Source: Microbacterium sp. EYE_78 | GTDB taxonomy: Bacteria; Actinomycetota; Actinomycetes; Actinomycetales; Microbacteriaceae | Assembly (NCBI RefSeq): GCF_023149035.1 | Contig: NZ_JAHXMY010000001.1 | Coordinates: forward strand, 868,001-932,000 | DNA length: 64,000 nt | Reading direction: 5' to 3' | Shown: positions 41,672 to 49,859 of the stretch, piece by piece | How the letters are laid out: each line of letters opens with the position of its first letter | How positions within the stretch are numbered: the stretch's first letter is position 1 | The notes under the pieces: model-generated | Databases searched by the model: none | Seen by the model: the letters and a program-made list of their open reading frames with translations, nothing else | Told to the model about the DNA's origin: nothing | Position numbers and translations under genes: made by a program

Positions 41672-42871
41672 TCACCCTGCCGCGCGGTCCGCCCACACGT
41701 CGAGCACGCGCTCGCCGGCCGCCGCCACCGCCGCGGAGACAGCACCGGTGACGACCACCTCGCCGCCGAGGGTCGAGGCGACGAGCTCGGGCGCCGGCAG
41801 GTCGAGGTCCGTGGGCAGGTAGCGGCGCGCGGCGGCGACGACCTCGTCGACGCCGTCGGCGATCGCACCGGAGACGACCACCCGCTCGGGGTCGAACATG
41901 CTGCCCAGGACGCTGACGATGCGGGCGAGGGCCATGCCGACGCGGTCGACGATGCGCAGCGCGTCGGCGTCGCCGCGCGCGGCCATCGCCAGCACCGTCC
42001 GCGCGTCGAGGTCGTCGGGCGTCATCGCTCGGAAGCCGGCCGTCGCGTCGCCCGAGCGCGCGAGGTCCGCCGCCCAGGCCGCGACCCGCGACCCGAGACC
42101 GTCCGCGCCTCGCACGCCGTCGACGTGATCGAACGCGACCATCTCGCCGACCCCGCCGTGACGTCCCCGCAGCAGGTGCCCGTCGACGACGACGCCCGCC
42201 CCGAGGCGCGAGCCCGCGAGCAGCGCGATGTAGTCGTGGCATCCGATCGCGGCACCGACCGACCCCTCCGCGACCGCGGCCAGCGACGCGTCGTTCTCGA
42301 TCCGCACGATCGGCGCCCACGCCAGGACGTCTGCCAGGTCGGGGTTCATCCGTTCCCAGAAGCGGGTGGGATGCTGCGGCGATCGCCCGCTCCGATCGAC
42401 CGGTGCGGGGACGCCGGCGCACACCGCCAGCACGTCGGCGCGGGATCGTCCGGCTGAGGTCAGTGCCCGGTCGACGGCGGCGACGACGACCGCTGCGCGG
42501 GCGGGCGCGTCGTCCCGGTCGAGCGCGAGGCGGGCGTCGGCATCCGCGATCCGTCGTCCGCGGAGGTCCGCCACCGCCACCGAGACGTGCTGGTGGCCCG
42601 CGTCGATCCCGACGACGACCGCAGCGTCCTCGCGCAGGGCGAAGCGCCGGGCGGGCCGGCCCTTGCGGTAGTCGCCGGCGAGGCGGGCGTTGGGCAGTTC
42701 CCGCAGCAGCCCGCGTGCGACGAGGGCGTCCGTCGCCTCGATCGCGGTCGACCGCGTCACGCCGGTGGCGCTCATCGCGTCGGTCGCGGTGAACTCGAGC
42801 GTCTGCCACGCGAACGCCAGGACGGCGTCCTGACTGGCCGGCCGGGCCGGGGTGGTGACGAGCGTCGACAT
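41672..42871 (-). CDS. ROK-family transcriptional regulator
   Basis: A 399-residue ROK regulator. The N-terminal winged helix (about residues 20-70) has FTATDAMSATGVTRSTAIEAT, and the ROK domain follows with VVVGIDAGHQHVSVAVADLRG. The usual sugar-binding His/Cys zinc cluster is not obvious; GCHDYIALLAGSRLGAGVVVDG contains the conserved glycine-rich site. VVVSGAIADGVDEV ends the kinase-like fold. ROK repressors sense sugars. Here the divergent genes encode an ABC sugar importer and an alpha-glucosidase, so it probably represses them; candidate operators lie between. The ATG at 42871 has AAAGG about nine bases upstream. Confidence 0.9.
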   Translation of the reverse strand: MSTLVTTPARPASQDAVLAFAWQTLEFTATDAMSATGVTRSTAIEATDALVARGLLRELPNARLAGDYRKGRPARRFALREDAAVVVGIDAGHQHVSVAVADLRGRRIADADARLALDRDDAPARAAVVVAAVDRALTSAGRSRADVLAVCAGVPAPVDRSGRSPQHPTRFWERMNPDLADVLAWAPIVRIENDASLAAVAEGSVGAAIGCHDYIALLAGSRLGAGVVVDGHLLRGRHGGVGEMVAFDHVDGVRGADGLGSRVAAWAADLARSGDATAGFRAMTPDDLDARTVLAMAARGDADALRIVDRVGMALARIVSVLGSMFDPERVVVSGAIADGVDEVVAAARRYLPTDLDLPAPELVASTLGGEVVVTGAVSAAVAAAGERVLDVWADRAAG

Positions 42872-42899
42872 CGAGTCTTGACCTTTCGGGTTGCGCCCT

Positions 42900-42937
42900 G
42901 CAATATTGCCTGCATCACATTGATTTGGCGACTAAAT
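42900..42937. promoter_or_regulatory. Candidate ROK operators in the divergent promoter
   Basis: A perfect 10 bp palindrome GCAATATTGC (42900-42909) and an imperfect one, ATTTGG-cga-CTAAAT (42923-42937), lie in an unusually A+T-rich patch between the ROK gene and the solute-binding-protein gene. A+T-rich inverted repeats are typical ROK targets. TAAATAT here could also be a -10. Confidence 0.5.
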
Positions 42938-42994
42938 ATATTCGCTCGATCACGCTGGCACCACCTTCGTCCGCAACGACGCGATCGGAATCAC

Positions 42995-44299
42995 ATGACA
43001 CCCACACGCTCACGGGCCCGGCGCCTCGCCGCCGCGCTGACCGTCGCCGCTCTCGGCGGCGCGCTGCTGGCGGGCTGCTCCGCGGACGGCCGAGAGACGC
43101 TCCGCTTCACCTTCAGCAAGCGCGAGGCCCTGCCCTTCATGCAGGACGTCGTGCAGCAGTACAACGCCTCGCAGGACGACGTCACCGTCGAGATGGACAC
43201 CTCGGGTGTCGACGTCGTCTCGGCGAGCTTCGTCCGCGGCAACCCGCCCGACATCATGCTCGCCAACTACAACTACGAGGTCGCCCGCTTCGTGCAGCGG
43301 TGCGCGCTCAGCGACATCGGCGACACGGATGCCGCGGCGACCGTGCGCGAGGACCTGCAGCCGCTCATGGAGCAGTACGGCAACTGCGAGGGTCGCACCA
43401 GCGCCCTGCCGTACTCCGTGATGGCCTCGTCCGTCATCTACAACACGCAGATCTTCGAGGAGACCGGCCTCGAGGTCCCGACGACCTGGGACGAGCTGAT
43501 CGAGGTCTGCGACGCGCTCGAGGCCGCCGGCGTCACGCCGTTCTACGGCACGTTCAAGGACGACTGGACGGTGGCGCAGGGCTGGTACGACTACGCCGTC
43601 GGGGGCTCGATCGACGTGATCGACTTCTTCGACGGGCTCGCCGCCGAAGGGACCGACGTCGACGCCTCGTCCGACGTCTCGTTCGAGAAGGACTTCACCG
43701 GTCCCCTCGAGAAGGTGCTGCAGCTGGCGAGCGACTACACGAACGACGACGCCGACAGCCGCGGCTACGGCGACGGCAACCTCGACTTCGGCAACGGCGA
43801 GGCGGCGATGTACCTGCAGGGGCCGTGGGCGTTCAGCGAGATCGCGAAGACCGCCCCGGATGCGCCCCTCGGGACGTTCCCGTTGCCGATGACCGACGAC
43901 CCGGACGACCGGGCGATCCGCGTGAACATGGACCTCGCGGCGATGATCCCCGACGCCTCCACGAAGAAGGACGCGGCCCGCGACTTCCTCGAGTACCTGT
44001 ACCGGCCCGAGATCATCGAGGCGTACAACCAGTCGCAGCTCGGGTTCGCCCCGACGACGGATGCCGCTCCGCCCGATGATCCGCGCATCGAGGGCATGCA
44101 GACCTTCTACGACGAAGGCCGCATCTACCAGGGGCCGTCGGTCCTCGTCCCCAAGACCATCCCGGTCTTCAGCTACGCGCAGGCGATGGTCTTCGGCCAG
44201 GACCCCGCGCGGACCTTCGCCACCCTGGACAACGACTGGTCGCGGCTCGCGTTCCGTCAGCCCGTCCTCACCGATGACGCCGAGGAGGCAACGCGATGA
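42995..44299 (+). CDS. ABC sugar-transporter solute-binding lipoprotein
   Basis: A 434-residue family 1 solute-binding protein. The signal peptide ends LLAGC (lipobox, Cys25), and the mature domain starts SADGRETLRFTFSKREALPFM. VARFVQRCALSDIGDTD, YSVMASSVIYNTQIFEETGLEV and NGEAAMYLQGPWAFSEI fit maltose-type binding proteins, the last being the characteristic segment near the C-lobe. It delivers an oligosaccharide to the two permeases that follow. No ATPase gene is in the operon, so a shared MsiK-like ATPase elsewhere would drive it. The start is the ATG at 42995. The next gene overlaps by four bases. Confidence 0.92.
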   Translation: MTPTRSRARRLAAALTVAALGGALLAGCSADGRETLRFTFSKREALPFMQDVVQQYNASQDDVTVEMDTSGVDVVSASFVRGNPPDIMLANYNYEVARFVQRCALSDIGDTDAAATVREDLQPLMEQYGNCEGRTSALPYSVMASSVIYNTQIFEETGLEVPTTWDELIEVCDALEAAGVTPFYGTFKDDWTVAQGWYDYAVGGSIDVIDFFDGLAAEGTDVDASSDVSFEKDFTGPLEKVLQLASDYTNDDADSRGYGDGNLDFGNGEAAMYLQGPWAFSEIAKTAPDAPLGTFPLPMTDDPDDRAIRVNMDLAAMIPDASTKKDAARDFLEYLYRPEIIEAYNQSQLGFAPTTDAAPPDDPRIEGMQTFYDEGRIYQGPSVLVPKTIPVFSYAQAMVFGQDPARTFATLDNDWSRLAFRQPVLTDDAEEATR

Positions 44300-45219
44300 C
44301 CGTCACCACCGGGGCGACGACGACCCTCTTGACGGCGGGCGACCGCACCGCCCGCCGCAAGAGCACACGAGTCGAGCCGATCTACTACCTGTTCCTGCTC
44401 CCGACCGTCGTGCTCTTCACCCTGGCGATCACCGTCCCGGGCGTCATCGGCATCTTCTTCAGCCTCACCGACTCGATCGGGCTGGGGGAGTGGAACTTCA
44501 TCGGGTTCACCAACTACATCGCCCTCTTCAGCGACCCGGCGATCCTGCAGAGCTACCTCTTCACGGCCGGCTTCGCGATCGCGACCGTGATCGTCGTCAA
44601 CATCGCGGCGTTCCTGCTCGCCGTCGGGCTGACCGCCCGCATCCGCTTCAAGACGGGCCTCCGCACGATCTTCGTGATCCCCATGGTCATCTCGGGCATC
44701 ATCATCGCCTACGTCTTCAACTTCCTGTTCTCGAACTCGCTGCCGTCGGCGGGCTCGGCGCTCGGCGTGCCGTGGCTGCAGGAGAGCCTGCTGGCGAACC
44801 CCGACCTCGCGTGGGTCGCCATCGTCATCGTCACGGCGTGGCAGGCGATCCCCGGGACGCTCCTCATCTACATCGCCGGCCTGCTCTCGGTGCCGGGCGA
44901 TGTGTACGAGGCGGCGGACCTCGACGGCGCCTCGAAGCGGCAGCAGCTGCTGCGCATCACGGTGCCGCTCGTCGCGGGCTACGTCGTCATCAACGTGATC
45001 CTCGGGTTCAAGGGATTCCTGAACGCGTACGACATCATCGTCGGCCTCACGAACGGCGGCCCCGGCACCGCCACCCGCAGCGTCGCGATGACGATCATCG
45101 CCGGCTTCAACGGTGGCGACTACGCCTACCAGATGGCCAACGCGACGATCTTCTTCATCGTCGCCGTCGTGATCTCCCTCCTCCAACTCTCGCTCACGCG
45201 CGGAAGGAACCGAGTCTGA
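44296..45219 (+). CDS. ABC sugar-transporter permease (MalF-like)
   Basis: A 307-residue inner-membrane permease with six helices. It begins with IYYLFLLPTVVLFTLAITV and contains the EAA-loop motif EAADLDGASKRQQLLRITVPL, through which it contacts the ATPase, and NAYDIIVGLTNGGPGTATRS. This is the MalF/UgpA-like partner of the downstream permease. The ATG at 44296 overlaps the solute-binding-protein stop by four bases. Its own stop shares one base with the next ATG. Together they import a sugar whose hydrolysis is performed by the GH13 enzyme downstream. Confidence 0.93.
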   Translation: MTVTTGATTTLLTAGDRTARRKSTRVEPIYYLFLLPTVVLFTLAITVPGVIGIFFSLTDSIGLGEWNFIGFTNYIALFSDPAILQSYLFTAGFAIATVIVVNIAAFLLAVGLTARIRFKTGLRTIFVIPMVISGIIIAYVFNFLFSNSLPSAGSALGVPWLQESLLANPDLAWVAIVIVTAWQAIPGTLLIYIAGLLSVPGDVYEAADLDGASKRQQLLRITVPLVAGYVVINVILGFKGFLNAYDIIVGLTNGGPGTATRSVAMTIIAGFNGGDYAYQMANATIFFIVAVVISLLQLSLTRGRNRV

Positions 45220-46139
45220 TGTCCACCACACAGCCCGCGCTCGCCTTCGAACAGGCCGACGCCGTCACCGCGACGAACCGCCCCGCCGATGCCCCGCGCC
45301 GCCGGCGCCGAGCGATCGCCGAACGGCCCAGCTGGTCCACCACCGTCATCCTCTTCCTCTGCGCGATCACCGTCCTCCTGCCGCTGTACGTCACCATTTC
45401 GATGTCGCTGAAGACCACGGGGCAGGCCGTCGACGGCAACGCGTTCTCGCTGCCGGCCCCGATCAGCTTCGACGGGTTCGTGCAGGCGTGGAACCTGACG
45501 CAGTTCCCCGTCGGCGCCGCGATCTCGTTCCTCGTCACCGCCGGCACCGTCGTCGCGACGATCATCCTGGCCGCTTTCGCGTCCTACGCGATCGTCCGCA
45601 ACTGGGACCGGAAGCTCTTCCGCTACTCGTTCTTCTACCTGCTCGCGGCGATGTTCATCCCGTTCCCCGTGGTCGCGCTGCCGCAGATCCAGCTGACCGG
45701 CCGGCTCGGGCTCGACAACCCGTTCGGGGTGATCCTGCTGGCGACGATGTTCCAGCTCAGCTTCAGCGTCCTGCTGTTCACCGCGTTCCTGCGCTCGATC
45801 CCGATCGAGCTCGAGGAGAGCGCCCGCATCGACGGCGCATCGACGTGGCAGACGTTCTGGAAGCTGATCTTCCCGCTGCTCGCGCCGATGAGCGCGACGG
45901 TCGGCATCTTCGCCTTCCTCTACGCGTGGAACGACTTCATGCTCCCTTCGCTGATCATCTCCGACCCGTCGATGCAGACCCTGCCCGTGCGGCAGAACCT
46001 GTTCCAGACGCAGTTCAGCAACAACTACAACGTCGCCTTCGCGTCGTACCTCATGGCCATGGCCCCCGCGATCCTCGCGTACCTCTTCACCCAGCGCTGG
46101 GTGATGGAGGGCGTGACGCAGGGCGCCGTCAAGGGCTGA
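45219..46139 (+). CDS. ABC sugar-transporter permease (MalG-like)
   Basis: A 306-residue permease with about 40 polar, Arg-rich N-terminal residues and six helices. TVILFLCAITVLLPLYVTISMSLK is the first, and the EAA loop is ESARIDGASTWQTFWKLIFPL. The end QRWVMEGVTQGAVKG is diagnostic of MalG-type permeases. The ATG at 45219 overlaps the previous gene's stop. The alpha-glucosidase gene follows after 27 bases, probably in the same operon. Confidence 0.93.
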   Translation: MSTTQPALAFEQADAVTATNRPADAPRRRRRAIAERPSWSTTVILFLCAITVLLPLYVTISMSLKTTGQAVDGNAFSLPAPISFDGFVQAWNLTQFPVGAAISFLVTAGTVVATIILAAFASYAIVRNWDRKLFRYSFFYLLAAMFIPFPVVALPQIQLTGRLGLDNPFGVILLATMFQLSFSVLLFTAFLRSIPIELEESARIDGASTWQTFWKLIFPLLAPMSATVGIFAFLYAWNDFMLPSLIISDPSMQTLPVRQNLFQTQFSNNYNVAFASYLMAMAPAILAYLFTQRWVMEGVTQGAVKG

Positions 46140-46166
46140 CCGACCACCGAACCCCGAAAGGACACC

Positions 46167-47873
46167 GTGACCTCCGACGTGCAGACCGCACCCGAGACCG
46201 CCGACCTCACCGACGCCGAGCTGCCCGAGTGGTGGCGCCAGGCGGTCGTCTACCAGGTGTATCCGCGCAGCTTCGCGGATGCCGACGGTGACGGCATCGG
46301 CGACCTGCGCGGCATCCGCTCGCGGGTGCCCTACCTGACGGAACTCGGCGTCGACGCGGTGTGGATGAGCCCGTTCTACCCGTCGGAGCTCGCCGACGGC
46401 GGGTACGACGTTGCGGACTACCGCGACGTCGACCCCCGCCTGGGGACGCTCGCCGACGCCGACGCGCTGATCGCGGCGCTGCACGGGGCGGGGATCAAGG
46501 TCGTCATCGACATCGTGCCGAACCACACGTCCGACCAGCACGCGTGGTTCCAGGAGGCCCTCGCTTCCGAGCGCGGCTCGGGGGCGCGGGCGCGGTACAT
46601 CTTCCGCGACGGGAAGGGCGAGAACGGCGAGGAGCCGCCGGCGGACTGGCAGTCCGTGTTCGGCGGGCCGGCCTGGGAGCCGGTCGGCGACGGCCAGTGG
46701 TACTTCCACAACTTCGCCGTCGAGCAGCCGGACCTCGACTGGTCGAACCCCGAGGTGCGCGCCGACTTCGTGCGGACGCTCCGCTTCTGGTCCGACCGGG
46801 GCGTCGACGGATTCCGCATCGACGTCGCGCACATGCTGACGAAGGATCTGCCCGAGGCGCTGCCGACGCAGGCCGAGCTCGATGCGATGCCGCTGGACGG
46901 GCGGCATCCGATGATCGACCGCGACGACGTGCACGAGGTCTACGCCGAGTGGCGGGCGGTCTTCAACTCGTACGACCCTCCCCGCACCGCCGTCGCCGAG
47001 GCCTGGGTCGCGCCCGCTCGCATCCCGCTGTACGCAAGCGCCGAGAGCCTCGGGCAGGCGTTCAACTTCGACCTCCTCGAGGCCGACTTCGAGGCGTCGC
47101 AGTTCCGACGCATCGTCGCCGACAATCTCGCGCTCGCCGCGTCGTCGGGATCATCGACCACCTGGGTGCTGTCGAACCACGACGTCGTGCGCCACGCGAC
47201 GCGCTACGGGCTGCCGCATCCGGCACGGGATGCCTCGGGCCGCCCCGCGCGCAAGCACGGCAACGAGTGGCTGCTCTCCGGCGGCACCGAGCCGGCGCTC
47301 GACGCCGACGGCGGCCTGCGGCGTGCGCGTGCGGCGAGCCTGTTCGTGCTGGGGCTGCCCGGTTCGGCGTACGTCTACCAGGGCGAGGAGCTCGGGCTGC
47401 AGGAGGTGGCGGACATCCCCGACGGCGCGCGGCAGGACCCGACCTACTTCCGCAGTCCGGGGGAGGACATCGGACGTGACGGATGCCGGGTGCCGATCCC
47501 GTGGTCCGAGGACGGCCCGTCGTTCGGCTTCGGAGACGGTGCCGCCCACCTGCCGCAGCCGTCGTGGTTCGGGGCGGTGTCGGTCGCGGCGCAGGAGGAG
47601 GACCCCGGGTCGACGCTGAACCTGTACCGTCGCGCGCTGCACCTGCGTCATGAGCTGCAGACGGCGGAGGAGCTCGCCTGGGTCGACACCGGGCGCGGTG
47701 ACGTGCTCGCCTTCACCCGACCGAACGGCTGGACGGTCGTGACGAACTTCGGTGACGAGCCGGTCGACCTGCCCGGCGCATTCGCCTCCGGCGAGGTGCT
47801 GGTCGCGAGTGGTGAGCTCGACGGCCGCCGACTGCCGGGCGCGACGACGGTCTGGCTGCGCGCCGCGCGCTGA
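46167..47873 (+). CDS. GH13 alpha-glucosidase
   Basis: A 568-residue glycoside hydrolase of family 13. WWRQAVVYQVYPRSFADADG opens the (beta/alpha)8 barrel; the family motifs include VIDIVPNHTSDQH, GFRIDVAHML with nucleophile Asp219, VAEAWV with acid/base Glu278, and LSNHDVVRH with Asp339. Related actinobacterial enzymes cleave alpha-1,4 or alpha-1,6 glucosides such as maltose, isomaltose or sucrose. The closing segment TLNLYRRALHLRHELQ and a beta-domain are normal. No signal peptide is present, so it works in the cytoplasm on sugar brought in by the neighbouring ABC importer. The GTG at 46167 follows GAAAGGACACC, and a 13 bp terminator hairpin follows the gene. Confidence 0.93.
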   Translation: MTSDVQTAPETADLTDAELPEWWRQAVVYQVYPRSFADADGDGIGDLRGIRSRVPYLTELGVDAVWMSPFYPSELADGGYDVADYRDVDPRLGTLADADALIAALHGAGIKVVIDIVPNHTSDQHAWFQEALASERGSGARARYIFRDGKGENGEEPPADWQSVFGGPAWEPVGDGQWYFHNFAVEQPDLDWSNPEVRADFVRTLRFWSDRGVDGFRIDVAHMLTKDLPEALPTQAELDAMPLDGRHPMIDRDDVHEVYAEWRAVFNSYDPPRTAVAEAWVAPARIPLYASAESLGQAFNFDLLEADFEASQFRRIVADNLALAASSGSSTTWVLSNHDVVRHATRYGLPHPARDASGRPARKHGNEWLLSGGTEPALDADGGLRRARAASLFVLGLPGSAYVYQGEELGLQEVADIPDGARQDPTYFRSPGEDIGRDGCRVPIPWSEDGPSFGFGDGAAHLPQPSWFGAVSVAAQEEDPGSTLNLYRRALHLRHELQTAEELAWVDTGRGDVLAFTRPNGWTVVTNFGDEPVDLPGAFASGEVLVASGELDGRRLPGATTVWLRAAR

Positions 47874-47881
47874 CCGGAGCG

Positions 47882-47919
47882 GGGGTCCGCCACCTGCCGG
47901 GGGACCGGTGGCGGACCCC
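47882..47919 (+). terminator. Terminator hairpin after the alpha-glucosidase gene
   Basis: GGGGTCCGCCACC (47882-47894) pairs perfectly over 13 bp with GGTGGCGGACCCC (47907-47919) around a 12-base loop, nine bases after the stop codon. Confidence 0.8.
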
Positions 47920-47949
47920 GGGGGCCGCCACGTCGTCCTGCCGCGGACC

Positions 47950-48015
47950 GTTCTCCGGATGGAAGCGATCTCCACGGCGTGTGGAGAGCGCCCGGGCCGC
48001 AATCGTCCGGAGAAC
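47950..48015. repeat. Nested inverted repeats
   Basis: Outer arms GTTCTCCGGA (47950-47959) and TCCGGAGAAC (48006-48015) are perfectly complementary over 10 bp. Inside lies CTCCAC-ggcgt-GTGGAG (about 47970-47986). Neither lies near a gene end. It could be a structured RNA, an operator pair or a mobile-element remnant. Confidence 0.5.
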
Positions 48016-48175
48016 TGACACGCGCGAGCTTCTCCGCCGTGGTCCGCACGACTCGACTGCCGGGTCGGATCACCACTCCGTCGCCGAGTCGCCACCCGGA
48101 TCCGCGACGATGGATGGTGAGTCGGCACGCGGGTGGTGTTCCGGCGTAGGTGGGGCTTGAGCCGGGGGTGAGCGG

Positions 48176-48973
48176 ATGCCGGAGGGCGACAGCGTGTTCC
48201 GGCTGCGGCAGCGGCTGGCCGCGGCATCCGTCGGTCACGGCGTCGTCGCGGGCGAGCTGCGCTCCGGCGCTGCAGCGGGCGCCCCGCTCGCGGGCGTCCG
48301 CATCCTCGCGCACGACACGCACGGCAAGCATCTGCTGACCCGGTTCGACAGCGGGCAGACGCTCCACACGCACCTTCGGATGCAGGGCAGCTGGACCGTG
48401 ACGCGGCCCGGTCGTCGCATCCCCTCGCGCGAGGATCACCGGGTGCGCGTGCGGATGCGCCTCGACGACGGCTCGACGCTCTGGGGCATCGACCTGCCGG
48501 TGGTCGAGCTCGTCGCGACGACGGACGAGCCAGGGCTGCTCGGGTACCTGGGTCCCGATCCGCTGCGGGACGACTGGGATGCCGCCGAGGCCGTCCGCCG
48601 ACTCGCATCACGAACCGAGCGGCCCCTCGTCGCGGCGCTGCTCGATCAGCGGAACCTCGCCGGGCTCGGCAACCTGTGGGTGGGCGAGACCGCGTTCCTC
48701 TCCGGCGTGCATCCGTTCGCGCCGATCGGGTCGGTCGACCTCGAGTCGCTCGTCGAGAGGGCGTCGCGGATGCTGCGGATTTCGGCGACCGTGCCGGGCA
48801 TGTACCAGGTGACCACCGGTTCGACCTGGAAGGGCGAGTCCCACTGGGTCGTCGGCCGCGCCGGGCGGCCGTGCCTGCGATGCGGCACGCGGATCCTCGT
48901 GCGCGACGAGGTCGCGAACGACCCGGAGCGCCGTCGCACCTGGTGGTGTCCGCGGTGCCAGCCGGAACCATGA
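48176..48973 (+). CDS. Fpg/Nei-family DNA glycosylase (endonuclease VIII-like)
   Basis: A 265-residue base-excision enzyme. It begins MPEGDSVFRLRQRL, giving the catalytic Pro2 and Glu3 after Met removal. It has HGKHLLTRFDSG and HTHLRMQGSW (lesion-recognition region), the helix-two-turn-helix LLDQRNLAGLGNLWVGETAF, and a C-terminal zinc finger CLRCGT...WWCPRCQ with four Cys. The Nei2-type pattern (Lys of HGKHL, no Fpg-style PVDG loop) favours removal of oxidised pyrimidines. DNA-repair relatives follow directly downstream. The ATG at 48176 starts the most plausible frame. Confidence 0.92.
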   Translation: MPEGDSVFRLRQRLAAASVGHGVVAGELRSGAAAGAPLAGVRILAHDTHGKHLLTRFDSGQTLHTHLRMQGSWTVTRPGRRIPSREDHRVRVRMRLDDGSTLWGIDLPVVELVATTDEPGLLGYLGPDPLRDDWDAAEAVRRLASRTERPLVAALLDQRNLAGLGNLWVGETAFLSGVHPFAPIGSVDLESLVERASRMLRISATVPGMYQVTTGSTWKGESHWVVGRAGRPCLRCGTRILVRDEVANDPERRRTWWCPRCQPEP

Positions 48974-49017
48974 GGGTGCATGACCGCAACCCCTTCGCCG
49001 TTGCCTGCCGCTCGACG

Positions 49018-49023
49018 TAGCGT
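49018..49023 (+). promoter_or_regulatory. -10 element of the DUF2256-DUF3253 gene (probable leaderless promoter)
   Basis: TAGCGT lies six bases before the ATG at 49030, the same spacing as at 6669 and 59812. It indicates a promoter separate from the glycosylase gene. Confidence 0.5.
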
Positions 49024-49029
49024 CACGGC

Positions 49030-49404
49030 ATGGCTTCCACCCCTGCACCCAAGACGTGCGCCTCGTGCGGGCGCGAGATCCAGTGGCGCAAGAGGTGGGA
49101 GAACACCTGGGACGACGTGAAGTACTGCTCCGACGCGTGCCGGAAGCGCGGCATCCGTCCCGTCGACGAGAAGCTCGCCGCGTCGATCCGCGAGCTGCTC
49201 GACGCGCGTGCGGCGTCGGCCACGATCTGCCCGTCCGAGGCGGCTCGCGCCGTGGGCGGCGAGGAGTGGCGCGACCTCATGGAACCCGCCCGCCGGGCGG
49301 CGCGCCGACTGGTCGCGGCCGGCGAGGTCGAGATTACCCAGCGCGGGCAGGTCGTCGACCCGTCCACCGCGAAGGGGCCGATCCGCATCCGGAAGGCCCG
49401 GTGA
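49030..49404 (+). CDS. DUF2256 and DUF3253 domain protein
   Basis: A 124-residue cytosolic protein. The N-terminal DUF2256 zinc-ribbon-like part has KTCASCGREIQWRKRWENTW and VKYCSDACRKRG with four Cys. The DUF3253 helix-turn-helix-like part follows (ASIRELLDARAASATICPSE, AARRLVAAGEVEITQRGQVV). DUF2256 genes commonly neighbour photolyase or DNA-repair genes, which fits the adjacent glycosylase and pyrimidine-dimer-glycosylase-like gene. Nucleic-acid binding is inferred. The next gene begins two bases after its stop. Confidence 0.85.
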   Translation: MASTPAPKTCASCGREIQWRKRWENTWDDVKYCSDACRKRGIRPVDEKLAASIRELLDARAASATICPSEAARAVGGEEWRDLMEPARRAARRLVAAGEVEITQRGQVVDPSTAKGPIRIRKAR

Positions 49405-49405
49405 C

Positions 49406-49858
49406 GTGCAGACCTTCGTCCCCTACGACGACCTCGCCCGCGGCGTGGCGGCGCTCGACACGAAGCGGCTCGGCAAGCAACGCGTCGAGACGCTGCAGGT
49501 CATGCGGGCGCTGACGATCCCCGACTACGGCTGGCGGCACCATCCCGCGGTGAAGATGTGGCGCGGGCACCGCGCCGCGCTCATGGTCTATCAGGACGTC
49601 ACGGTCGACGAGTGGATCCGCCGCGGGTTCGCCGACACGACGCGGGCCTCGACTCTGGCGACGCTCGACGAGATCCCCGAGGACGGTGCCGAGTACCGGT
49701 CGGGGACGGTGCGGATGCCGCCCTGGTTCGGCCGCGCGGACGTCCACCGCTCGCACCGCTCGAACCTGCTGCGGAAGGATCTCGAGTACTACCGCGCGCA
49801 GGGCTTCGACGATCCCGACGACCTGCCGTACGTCTGGCCGACGGCGGACGAGACCTGA
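49406..49858 (+). CDS. Pyrimidine-dimer DNA glycosylase-like protein (MSMEG_6728 type)
   Basis: A 150-residue protein similar to the T4 endonuclease V / Pyr_excise fold. It shows FVPYDDLARGVAALDTKRLG, KQRVETLQVMRAL, HHPAVKMWRGHRAALM and HRSHRSNLLRKDLEYYR. T4 endonuclease V needs a free N-terminal Thr; here the residues after Met are Gln-Thr, so processing or catalysis would differ and activity is uncertain. The GTG start at 49406 lies two bases after the upstream stop. It forms a cluster with a glycosylase and a DUF2256 protein, suggesting a DNA-damage function. Confidence 0.78.
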   Translation: MQTFVPYDDLARGVAALDTKRLGKQRVETLQVMRALTIPDYGWRHHPAVKMWRGHRAALMVYQDVTVDEWIRRGFADTTRASTLATLDEIPEDGAEYRSGTVRMPPWFGRADVHRSHRSNLLRKDLEYYRAQGFDDPDDLPYVWPTADET

Positions 49859-49859
49859 G

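Larger units (their letters stand above)
47874..48175. other. 302-base gap with terminator and nested inverted repeats
   Basis: No gene is seen. It contains the terminator at 47882-47919, a nested inverted-repeat structure at 47950-48015, and a stretch up to 48175 that must hold the promoter of the glycosylase gene. No clear -10 stands out there. Confidence 0.6.
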
